This document shows positions 1-6,661 of a DNA stretch of 64,000 nucleotides, piece by piece. Source of the stretch: VRUE01 sp963817905. GTDB taxonomy: Bacteria; Actinomycetota; Thermoleophilia; Solirubrobacterales; 70-9. Positions within the stretch are counted from its first letter, which is position 1; the number at the start of each line of letters is the position of its first letter. The DNA lies in the NCBI GenBank assembly GCA_963817905.1, contig CAWFPS010000003.1:558001-622000 (forward strand), in the 5' to 3' direction. The notes under the pieces were generated by a model. It was not told where the DNA came from, did not search any database, and saw only the letters and a list, made by a program, of their open reading frames with translations. Both the position numbers and the translations under genes were made by a program.

Positions 1-281
1 AGATCCCGCTCGACCAGGGCCGGCGTTACTCCTGGGGCTACCCGGCCTGCCCCGACCAGTCCGAGCACACCAAGGTCTGGAACTTGCTCGACCTCGCCTC
101 GATCGGGATGACCCTCTCCGATGGCTACGCGGTGATGCCCGAGCAGTCGACGGTGGCGATCGTCGCCCACCACCCGCAGGCCGTCTACTTCGGGATGAAA
201 TCCGGCTTCATTCCCGAGGCCGAGGCGCCGGACGAGCTGATCGCCGGCACCGAGCGGGGCGGCTCCCTGCTCACCGGCTAG
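1..281 (+). CDS. metH: Methionine synthase (B12-dependent), C-terminal end, partial
   Basis: Open at the left edge; read in frame from position 3. The last ~92 residues match the reactivation domain of cobalamin-dependent methionine synthase: the S-adenosylmethionine-binding signature R-R-Y-S-W-G-Y-P-A-C-P-D is visible near the start, followed by the usual 'SIGMTLSDGYAVMPEQSTVA' stretch and an 'HHPQAVYFGM' strand. In the family this domain binds SAM and reductively methylates oxidised cob(II)alamin. The rest of the gene lies outside the window. The stop is TAG at 279-281. Family assignment is secure from the SAM-binding motif alone. Confidence 0.93.
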   Translation, partial: IPLDQGRRYSWGYPACPDQSEHTKVWNLLDLASIGMTLSDGYAVMPEQSTVAIVAHHPQAVYFGMKSGFIPEAEAPDELIAGTERGGSLLTG

Positions 282-388
282 TCGCAAAATCGGAGGACTT
301 TGCGGGTACCGGCTGGAAACTGCGCTATTTCCGCTCTATGCTCTGTGGTGCCGCGCGGAGAGATCCGCGGGGTATTGAGTTACGGTTA

Positions 389-686
389 GCGCCGGGGCCC
401 TCCTCTCACTTGGGGCCCCGGCGCGACATCCTCCTGTCGCTCGGCCAATCGAGAATGCGGCGGGGGGGACGGAGCCGACCGAGCTCCGTCCCAGCACCCG
501 CTGCTCGCCCCCCTGCTGACGACGATGGGGGGTCGAACTTTGGCTGGATTTGCCGTATGCCCGGTCGTGATCCGACCAGGAGAAGGGATTGCTTCCGAGT
601 CCTTTCGGTCAGCGCCGGATCCGCAGGACCGGCTCTCCTTCGTGGCCTCGGGCGCCCATTGAATAACAGGCCACGATTTCGTGGTC
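389..686. other. Hairpin-rich non-coding stretch; possible structured RNA
   Basis: The gap 282-824 has no convincing gene. It holds a run of strong hairpins: a perfect 12-bp stem 389-400/413-424; an overlapping, mutually exclusive stem 423-428/435-440; a perfect 10-bp stem 466-475/483-492; C6/G6 at 508-513/527-532; 563-567/573-577; and 669-675/680-686 with one G-U pair. No long T-run follows the first hairpin, so it is not a textbook terminator for metH. The density suggests an RNA, but I recognise no known family (tmRNA, RNase P, 6S, cobalamin and SAM motifs were looked for). Strand is undetermined. Confidence 0.35.
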
Positions 687-824
687 AAGAGCTACAGATT
701 ATTCACACCAAAATCTAATTCTGGCGCTATGGCGGTTTTCGCTTTCGCCTGCAAATCCCTGCATGTCAGGGCGCCGCGCGCGCGCTTAGGCGCAAACACG
801 AACCCGCTCGCACCGGTCTCCGGA

Positions 825-1808
825 TCAGAAGGCGGCGTGCAAGCGGGTGACGATCGCCCGTGCCAGGGCCTCGTCCTCGCCACCGAAGCGCAGCCGGTCG
901 AAGCTGCCGTCGAGAAGCGCGTCGGCCCAGGCGCCGGCCGAGCCCAGCGCCCAGGTGCTGGGCTCCTGCTCGAGACGGGAGCTGCAGGACACGGCGGCCC
1001 CCTGCGCGATCTCGATCTGGACCCCGGCCAGCCGGTCGGCCGACTCCTCGTGCTTCGCCGTGCCCGTGTCGACGCCAAAGATGCAGGAGCCAGAGTGGGT
1101 GGCCTCGAGATCGACCAGCGGCACCGCGAGCAGGAAGGCGGCCTCGATGTCGATGCGCCCGGCGGGCTCCACGGCACCGGCGAGGTGCTGGCACTCACAG
1201 CGGCCCGCGGCGACGATCGGCGCGACCGCCAGCCGGGTCCACTCGGTGACCCCGTAGGGCTTGGCGCCCCGGTCGCCGTCCGGCCTCGGCTCGATCTGGC
1301 GGGCGGCGCGCATCGCGCTCAGGCGGCGCTCGAGCGCCGGGTAGGAGTGGTCGCCGATGACGCTGCTCAGCTCCGTCAGCGAGAGGGGACGGGCGGCGAG
1401 AGCTCTCAGCATGGTCGACCCCCAGCCGCCGACCAGGGCGCGGATCGCCCCCTTTGCGGGCTCGCTGCCGAGGGCGATCGACCCCTGCGGAGCCCGTTCC
1501 AGCCAGGTTTCGACAATCTCGGCGACGGCCAGCACCCCCCTTCCCGCGTCGGAAAGGTGGTTCTCGACGGTGTAGGGCATCCCACCGACCACCTGGCGTT
1601 CGAGCGCGCCGATGCCGCGCAGGTTGCCGACCTGGCCGCGCAGGGTCGTCTGGGCCGCGCCGCCGATCCGTTCGCGCAGGCCCGGGAGTCGCAGTGGGCC
1701 CTCGAGGTGGGCACGCAGGATCGGCACGGTGAGCGGGCCCGCGAGCAGGGAGAGAACCGTGCCGCCGGCTCGAACGCGGGCAGGGGGCAGGGGGCTGTCG
1801 GCTTGCAT
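825..1808 (-). CDS. HxlR-type tandem winged-helix regulator with SCP2-like C-terminal domain
   Basis: A 327-residue protein starting at ATG 1808. Residues ~15-90 ('VLSLLAGPLTVPILRAHLEG') and ~120-190 ('KGAIRALVGGWGSTMLRALA') each look like an HxlR winged helix, so the DNA-binding unit is duplicated. The C-terminal ~110 residues, ending in an acidic 'GSAGAWADALLDG' segment, resemble the sterol-carrier-like ligand domain seen after such regulators. This architecture suggests a ligand-responsive transcription factor. The 94-bp leader carries two near-identical words, CTATTGGTAACG and CTATTGGAAACG, which could be operator half-sites. Target genes are unknown; the reductase gene just upstream on the same strand is one candidate. 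Confidence 0.7.
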   Translation of the reverse strand: MQADSPLPPARVRAGGTVLSLLAGPLTVPILRAHLEGPLRLPGLRERIGGAAQTTLRGQVGNLRGIGALERQVVGGMPYTVENHLSDAGRGVLAVAEIVETWLERAPQGSIALGSEPAKGAIRALVGGWGSTMLRALAARPLSLTELSSVIGDHSYPALERRLSAMRAARQIEPRPDGDRGAKPYGVTEWTRLAVAPIVAAGRCECQHLAGAVEPAGRIDIEAAFLLAVPLVDLEATHSGSCIFGVDTGTAKHEESADRLAGVQIEIAQGAAVSCSSRLEQEPSTWALGSAGAWADALLDGSFDRLRFGGEDEALARAIVTRLHAAF

Positions 1809-1902
1809 CCTTGGAAGGTCTATTGGTAACGAAGAAGTCGTCTAAAAAAACGCCGTCAGCGCCAGGCAGCCTATTGGAAACGCCGGGACCGGCGCCTGGG
1901 CG

Positions 1903-3312
1903 TCAGCTGGAGACGCGCTCACCGAGGGCGCCGAGCATCTCCTCGACCCTGACGAACTTGACCCGGGGGCGGCCGTGGGGCTCGCCGCGGCCGACCTCGG
2001 CCTGGTCGATCGCCTGCCAGTCCTCGAAGCTGACATAGCGGACGCCGCGCCCGGCAAGCAGGGCCTCGACCGCGCCGGGGTCCGGGCTCTCGGGGCTGAG
2101 CAGGCTTTGGGACTCGACGTCGGCGAGGAGGTGCTGGACCGTCTCCAATGCGTCCTTCTTGTTGGTGCCGATCACTCCGGAGGGGCCACGCTTGATCCAG
2201 CCCGCCGTATAGTGGCCGGTCCTGTGGCCGGAGTCGTGGGAGTCGAGCACGCGGCCTCCCTCGTTGAGGATCAGGCCGCGCTTCTCGTCGAAGGGAACGC
2301 CCTCGATCGGGATGCCGGTGTAGCCGACCGAGCGCAGGACCAGGCCGCACTCGAGCTCCTCGCGCTCGCCAGTGTCCTTGGCCCGCAGCGTGCCGCCCTC
2401 CTCGACCAGCTCGTTGCGGCCGATCACGATCTTCTCGACCTTGCCGTCGCCCTGGATCTCCACCGGCGAGGCGAGGAAGCGCAGGACGATCCGCTGGCTC
2501 TTGCCCTCGGGCGTGCGCTGGGAGAACTCGCGCAGGGTCTCGACGTTGACGCGGGTCGTCTTGTCGGCTTCGTCGGACCCCAGGAAGGCAGCGCTCGCCG
2601 GGTCGAGCTCGACATCGGCGGGGTCGACGATCACGTCGGCGTCCTCCATCTCCCCCAGCTCCTTGATCTCGGGGTTGGTGAAGGCTGCCTGGACCGGCCC
2701 GCGACGGCCGAGGACGACGATCTCGCGAATCTTCTTGCGGTCGAGCAGCTCGATCGCGTGGTCAGCCGTATCGGTCTGTCGCAACTCGTGGTCGGTCAGG
2801 GCCAGCATCCGGGCGACGTCCATAGCCACGTTGCCATTGCCGATCACCACGGCCCGCTCGCAGGAGAGGTCGAACTCGTCCCCGGCGTAGTCGGGGTGGG
2901 CGTTGTACCAGCCGACGAAGGCGGTGGCGGCGTGGCTGCCGGGCAGCTCCTCGCCGGGTATGCCGAGCTGGCGGTCGGTCTCGCAGCCGACCGTGAAGAC
3001 GATCGCGTGGTAGAGCCGTTCCAGGTCCTCGACCTCGATGTCGTGGCCGACCTTGACGTTGCCGAAGAAGCGGAAGCCCTCCCGCGCCGCGGTTTTTTCG
3101 TAGACCCGAGTCACCGACTTGATCTTCGGGTGGTCGGGAGCGACGCCGCCGCGGACAAGCCCGAACGGCGTCGGCAGCCGGTCGAAGATGTCGACCTGGG
3201 CGTGCACGTCGTTGCCGTCCTTGAGGATGTGCTCGGCGGCGTAGAAGCCGGAGGGGCCGGCGCCGACGATGGCGACTCTCAGCGGTGTCTCTTCAGTTCC
3301 GATCTTGCTCAT
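1903..3312 (-). CDS. Ferredoxin/adrenodoxin-type NADP+ reductase (FprA family)
   Basis: A 469-residue flavoprotein. Start taken at ATG 3312 because the family N-terminus follows directly: residues 'LRVAIVGAGPSGFYAAEHIL' form the FAD-binding GxGxxG fold, and 'TPFGLVRGGVAPDHPKIKSV' is the FprA signature. The NADP site 'VVIGNGNVAMDVARML' lies near residue 160, and the C-terminal 'GWIKRGPSGVIGTNKKDA' is typical of mycobacterial FprA. The family moves electrons between NADPH and ferredoxins, feeding P450s or Fe-S enzymes; it is cytoplasmic. The frame is open further upstream, but that extension crosses a palindrome (3349-3399) and is not conserved in the family, so I exclude it. No cognate ferredoxin gene is visible in the window. 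Confidence 0.92.
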   Translation of the reverse strand: MSKIGTEETPLRVAIVGAGPSGFYAAEHILKDGNDVHAQVDIFDRLPTPFGLVRGGVAPDHPKIKSVTRVYEKTAAREGFRFFGNVKVGHDIEVEDLERLYHAIVFTVGCETDRQLGIPGEELPGSHAATAFVGWYNAHPDYAGDEFDLSCERAVVIGNGNVAMDVARMLALTDHELRQTDTADHAIELLDRKKIREIVVLGRRGPVQAAFTNPEIKELGEMEDADVIVDPADVELDPASAAFLGSDEADKTTRVNVETLREFSQRTPEGKSQRIVLRFLASPVEIQGDGKVEKIVIGRNELVEEGGTLRAKDTGEREELECGLVLRSVGYTGIPIEGVPFDEKRGLILNEGGRVLDSHDSGHRTGHYTAGWIKRGPSGVIGTNKKDALETVQHLLADVESQSLLSPESPDPGAVEALLAGRGVRYVSFEDWQAIDQAEVGRGEPHGRPRVKFVRVEEMLGALGERVSS

Positions 3313-3348
3313 CGCGAGCGCGAAAGAATAGGGAACCCGAGCTCCCGG

Positions 3349-3399
3349 CCGCGCGGTCGTCATTTCGACCGCCCACCGGTTGAAATGACGATCGCGCGG
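3349..3399. repeat. Palindromic element D (22-bp stem)
   Basis: Arms 3349-3370 and 3378-3399 are complementary over 22 bp with two G-U type differences and a 7-nt loop. It sits between the end of the PAS-like gene and the start of the reductase gene, both on the minus strand. It lacks a T-run, so it could be a stem-type terminator or an extragenic palindrome. No second copy was seen in the window. Confidence 0.7.
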
Positions 3400-3410
3400 G
3401 TCGATTGCGC

Positions 3411-3953
3411 CTACGCGGCGAGCAGCAGCTCGTTGCAAGCGGGGCAGATGCCGTGGCTGAGGGCGGGCAGCTCGGCGCGGTTGAAGAGTTCCAGGCGCCG
3501 TGCTGCCTCCTCGACCTCGACCCACTCGCCGTCGACCTCGAAGCGGTCGCACCAGCCGCACATCGGCAGAATCTCCTCGCCCCGCGCGGCCGCCGGGTCG
3601 AGCAGCGACTGGCGGCTGTCGCGCAGTTTCTCGGAGCGCAATTTGGTCGAGAAGAGCACCACGCGCCCGCCCGGGCGGGCCGCGATCGTGATGTCCATCT
3701 CACGGCGGAAGCCTGGGCCGTCGCAGCGGAAGGGGAGCTTGACCTGGCCGACCTCGTCGCGGATGCGCCGCACCAACAGCCGTTGCAGTTTCTTCAGCTC
3801 GGCCCCGGCGACGTAGTCCCAGAGCGAGCGGCCGAGACTGCTGCCCGCCTCGTGCCACTCGTTCTCCTCGGCAAAGGCGTAGTAGCCCTCATCGACCCTG
3901 ATCAGGTGGTCGTGCTCGTCGATCGCGTAACTGAGCGCCCGGGTGCCGGTCAT
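3411..3953 (-). CDS. PAS-like domain protein with C-terminal CxxC pairs
   Basis: 180 residues, start ATG 3953. The N-terminal half ('IDEHDHLIRVDEGYYAFAEE' to about residue 85) has the pattern of a PAS fold. The C-terminal half carries 'CGWCDRF' and 'GICPACNEL', two Cys pairs that could bind a metal, in a layout I associate with a small family of PAS-containing proteins. No kinase or DNA-binding output domain is present. Its start overlaps the stop of hemQ by four bases, so the two are probably translated together. A sensor or binding role is an inference; the true ligand is unknown. Confidence 0.6.
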   Translation of the reverse strand: MTGTRALSYAIDEHDHLIRVDEGYYAFAEENEWHEAGSSLGRSLWDYVAGAELKKLQRLLVRRIRDEVGQVKLPFRCDGPGFRREMDITIAARPGGRVVLFSTKLRSEKLRDSRQSLLDPAAARGEEILPMCGWCDRFEVDGEWVEVEEAARRLELFNRAELPALSHGICPACNELLLAA

Positions 3954-4645
3954 GCTCCCGCTGCGACGGCGCTGGGCGCGCCGTCCAGCGCGTCGAGGGC
4001 TTTGCGCGGCGAGAGCGCCACGCAGGTGAAGATCGGGGTCTCCAGCTCGGTGTACTCGCTCGACTCGGTCGGGCGCAGCTCCTGCACCAGGTCGAGGAAC
4101 ATCCCGGGATCGTCTCCCTCGAAGGCGACGACGAACTCCTGGTCGTCGATCCCGAAGGAGTAGGAGGTGTTGATCGTGATCTCGGGATAGCGGCGGCCGA
4201 CCTCGATGTGGCTCTTCATGATCCGGCCCCGCTCCTCGGCCGGCAGGCCATACCAGCGGCGCTGCTTGACCATCGGGTAGAGGAACATGTACTTGCGCTC
4301 GGAGACGCAGATCTCCGGCCGCGCCTGCTCCTCGGAGTAGGGCGAGCGCTTGGTCATCGAGAGGAACGAGTAGGGCGTCTCGCACCACTTTGCCAAGCCG
4401 CTCTGGCCGAGCACGACGTGGAAGGTGTGCAGGTCATCGAGACTGGGGCTCTGGCTGAGCAGGACCAGGTCGACGTCGCCGCGCGTTCCTATGGTTGAGT
4501 AGGCGCGCAACGAGCGGTCGAGGGCGAAGTCCTCGCAGGCGGCGAGGAACTCCTGCTTGTCGGCGGCTCGCAGATCGGCGTCGCGGCGGCGCCAGGCAGA
4601 ATCGACCTTGAACATCGTGAACTTGGCAAAAGTGCGGTCGGCCAT
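3950..4645 (-). CDS. hemQ: Coproheme decarboxylase (chlorite-dismutase family)
   Basis: 231 residues from ATG 4645. The family turns coproheme III into haem b by two oxidative decarboxylations, the last step of the coproporphyrin-dependent haem pathway of Gram-positive bacteria. Key residues known from Bacillus/Geobacillus HemQ are recognisable: Tyr and Lys in 'YPMVK', the axial His in 'MKSHIEVGR', and the Arg in 'ELRPTESSEY'. Length suits one subunit of the pentamer. The frame stays open upstream to ~4876, but that part reads through repeat A1, so the internal ATG is preferred. It overlaps the PAS-like gene by 4 bp. An AT-rich stretch just upstream (4650-4680) probably holds the promoter. 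Confidence 0.88.
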   Translation of the reverse strand: MADRTFAKFTMFKVDSAWRRRDADLRAADKQEFLAACEDFALDRSLRAYSTIGTRGDVDLVLLSQSPSLDDLHTFHVVLGQSGLAKWCETPYSFLSMTKRSPYSEEQARPEICVSERKYMFLYPMVKQRRWYGLPAEERGRIMKSHIEVGRRYPEITINTSYSFGIDDQEFVVAFEGDDPGMFLDLVQELRPTESSEYTELETPIFTCVALSPRKALDALDGAPSAVAAGA

Positions 4646-6614
4646 TGGGGTCACGATAGCTATTGCTGTTGGCTTTGTGGCGGGGTCCGGGTGGGGGTCT
4701 CCACTTAACTTTTTCGGCTCACTTCCAACGGGAAGCGGGCAGGGGGTTCCGCTTAACTTTTTCGGTGGAGCGGCTGAGGCGTCAGCCCAGCCGGGGGGCG
4801 AAAAAGTACAAGACGCTCCACCCCCTGCCCGCTTCCCGTCCGCGAACGTGAGTCTGGTCCTGCTTCCCCAAGGCACCAGCGTGGGCGAGCTTGCGAAGGT
4901 TCCCGGTATCTCCCCTGGTCTTCTTTCAGCTGGATTGGGGTCGGTGCCGGCGGAGCAGGCTTATCTTGATATCTCTCAGGGGAACCGGGTTTTCGATTCG
5001 CTTTATGACGAGGAGCTTCCCTCCGGCAGCCGCTGCACGTCGGCCTGGTGGAAAGCTGTGGAGGAACGAGCGGACTCCGCTCCTGCTGACATCGTCCCCA
5101 GGCTGCTCGCTTGGACCCTCGAATCCACCGGCGTAGGGGTGCGGGTGGGGGGTGGAGCGTCTTGTACTTTTTCGCCCCCCGGCTGGGCTGACACCTCCCC
5201 CGCTCCACCGAAAAAGTTAAGCGGAACCCCCCACCCGCACCTCCACCAAACGTTCGAAGCCCGAACGCTCGCCCTGGGGAGGCTGGCGAACTTGGTGCGG
5301 AGCCTGCGCGGCGAGGATCTGTTGATCGCGATCGAGCGGGCGCCGCCGGCCAAGAACGGGGCGTTGGCTATCGGGATTGCCGGGCGGGGGTTCGATGGGG
5401 ATTTGACTTCGGACAGCACTCGCACTGACGGGTATGTGCTCTCCACCGATATTGCGCCGACGATCCTTGGGCGGTTTGGGATCGCGGTGCCCGCGGAGAT
5501 GTCGGGACAGGCGATTCGGGCGGAGGGGGCCGTCGACGTGGCGGGGATAGAGGCGCTGGGGGCGCGGATGAGCGTGGTCTCGGAGCGGCGGGGGGCCGTG
5601 ATCGGGATCGGCTTGCTGGTCTGGCTGGTGGTGTTCGGCCTGGCGGCGCTGGTCGGTGCCGAGCGGGTCGAGGGGGTGGCGGTGCGGCTGTTGGGGCTGT
5701 GTGTCGTCTACATGCCGTTGTTGCTGCTGGCCGGGGCGGCGCTGGAACCGAGCCGGGAGAGCGAACAGTTGCTGGTTATGTTCGGGGCGCCGCTGCTGGC
5801 GGCACTGACGCTCTGGGCGCTGGGCGGGCTGCGGGCGCTGGGGGTCGCCTCGGGAGTCGTCGTCCTTGCCCACGCCCTCGACGCGATCGCCGGCTCGCCG
5901 CTCACCTCGCTCTCGCTGCTGGGCCCGAACCCCGGGCTCGGTGTGCGCTTCTACGGGATCGGCAACGAGCTCGAGGCGCTGCTCGGAGTGCTCGTCGTCG
6001 CCGGCACTGGGGCGGCGCTTGCCGGGTTCGCGCCGCGGCTCGCTGCACCCCGGGCGGCCATCGTCTTCCTCGCCAGCGGCCTGCTCGCCGCGGTCGTCTT
6101 CGGCGCCGGTCGCTTCGGTGCCGACGTCGGCGCCGCGATCGTGCTGCCGGTCGGTGCCGCCGTCGCGGCCGCCGCAATCGCGGCCAGGCGTCGGCGTACC
6201 GCCTTCCTCGTCATCGCTGCGCCGCTGGCGGTACTGGCGCTGATCGCCCTCGCCGACCTCCTCACCGGCGCCAACGCCCACCTGACCCGCTCGGTGCTCG
6301 ACGCCGGCGGGCTGGGCGATCTCGCCGATGTCGCCCAGCGGCGCCTGCAGCTCTCCGCGCACAGCTTCGTACGCCCCGTCGTCCTCTTCTTCCTCCCCCT
6401 CGTCGCGGCCCTCGCGGCCTTCGCGACGGTCCACCGCGACCGGCTCGCCGCGTGGCTGCTCCCGCATCCGGCCCTGCGCGCGGGGCTGGTTGGCGCCATC
6501 GCCGCGACCGCGATCGGCACCCTCGCCAACGACTCCGGCGCCCTCCTGCTCGAGATCGGCACCGCTTACATCCTCGTCTTCGCCGCCTTCGCCTGGAGCG
6601 AGCGATCCGCGTGA
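4632..6614 (+). CDS. Membrane protein with N-terminal alkaline-phosphatase-like domain
   Basis: Up to 660 residues. The N-terminal part ('SLVLLPQGTSVGELAKVPG', later 'RTDGYVLSTDIAPTILGRFG') resembles the phosphatase/phosphopentomutase-like fold. From about 5600 to 6600 there are 10 or so hydrophobic helices. The start is uncertain. GTG 4632 gives a signal-like sequence (MRSAIGVTIAIAVGFVAG) but overlaps divergent hemQ by 14 bp; GTG 4848 starts right at the conserved domain but leaves no export signal. Repeat A2 (5138-5241) lies inside the frame without breaking it, adding a low-complexity segment rich in Gly/Pro. If the early start is right, A1 is translated too. The next gene is a glycosyltransferase-flippase fusion, suggesting an envelope lipid or glycan role. 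The substrate is unknown. Confidence 0.6.
   Translation: MRSAIGVTIAIAVGFVAGSGWGSPLNFFGSLPTGSGQGVPLNFFGGAAEASAQPGGEKVQDAPPPARFPSANVSLVLLPQGTSVGELAKVPGISPGLLSAGLGSVPAEQAYLDISQGNRVFDSLYDEELPSGSRCTSAWWKAVEERADSAPADIVPRLLAWTLESTGVGVRVGGGASCTFSPPGWADTSPAPPKKLSGTPHPHLHQTFEARTLALGRLANLVRSLRGEDLLIAIERAPPAKNGALAIGIAGRGFDGDLTSDSTRTDGYVLSTDIAPTILGRFGIAVPAEMSGQAIRAEGAVDVAGIEALGARMSVVSERRGAVIGIGLLVWLVVFGLAALVGAERVEGVAVRLLGLCVVYMPLLLLAGAALEPSRESEQLLVMFGAPLLAALTLWALGGLRALGVASGVVVLAHALDAIAGSPLTSLSLLGPNPGLGVRFYGIGNELEALLGVLVVAGTGAALAGFAPRLAAPRAAIVFLASGLLAAVVFGAGRFGADVGAAIVLPVGAAVAAAAIAARRRRTAFLVIAAPLAVLALIALADLLTGANAHLTRSVLDAGGLGDLADVAQRRLQLSAHSFVRPVVLFFLPLVAALAAFATVHRDRLAAWLLPHPALRAGLVGAIAATAIGTLANDSGALLLEIGTAYILVFAAFAWSERSA
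4691..4717 (+). repeat. Partial copy of palindromic element A
   Basis: This 27-bp stretch (GGGGG, then CTTAACTTTTTCGG) matches the left end of element A1 at 4740-4765 but has no matching right arm. It looks like a truncated or decayed third copy, directly repeated ~49 bp upstream of the full element. Confidence 0.6.
4729..4838 (+). repeat. Palindromic element A, copy 1
   Basis: Perfect 19-bp terminal arms (4729-4747 / 4820-4838) enclose a 72-bp core (4748-4819). Within the core, ACTTTTTCG near 4757 and CGAAAAAGT at 4799 extend the hairpin. The core is the reverse complement of copy 2 with only about three changes. It lies between hemQ and the conserved part of the phosphatase-like gene, and may be translated if that gene starts at 4632. 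Confidence 0.85.
5138..5241 (-). repeat. Palindromic element A, copy 2 (inside a gene)
   Basis: Perfect 16-bp arms (5138-5153 / 5226-5241) enclose a 72-bp core in the opposite orientation to copy 1. Compared with copy 1, the aligned 16-bp arm differs at four positions, and each change is matched by a compensating change in the other arm. The element falls within the reading frame of the phosphatase-like gene and contains no stop in that frame. Confidence 0.88.
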
Positions 6615-6661
6615 GACACGCACGAGATCCCCGCTGGGCAATCAACTACCCTGTGTGATTC

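Noticed and set aside
527..577. tRNA-like words (GGTCGAAC and a following stem)
   Set aside because: No cloverleaf, acceptor stem or anticodon arm can be drawn.
681..1829. A long plus-strand open frame over the HxlR gene
   Set aside because: It is antisense to a gene with clear winged-helix motifs; the product is low-complexity Arg/Ala/Gly typical of shadow frames in high-GC DNA.
4646..4876. Longer N-terminus for HemQ
   Set aside because: The extension is encoded by repeat A1 and the partial A copy, and no HemQ has it; ATG 4645 gives the normal length.
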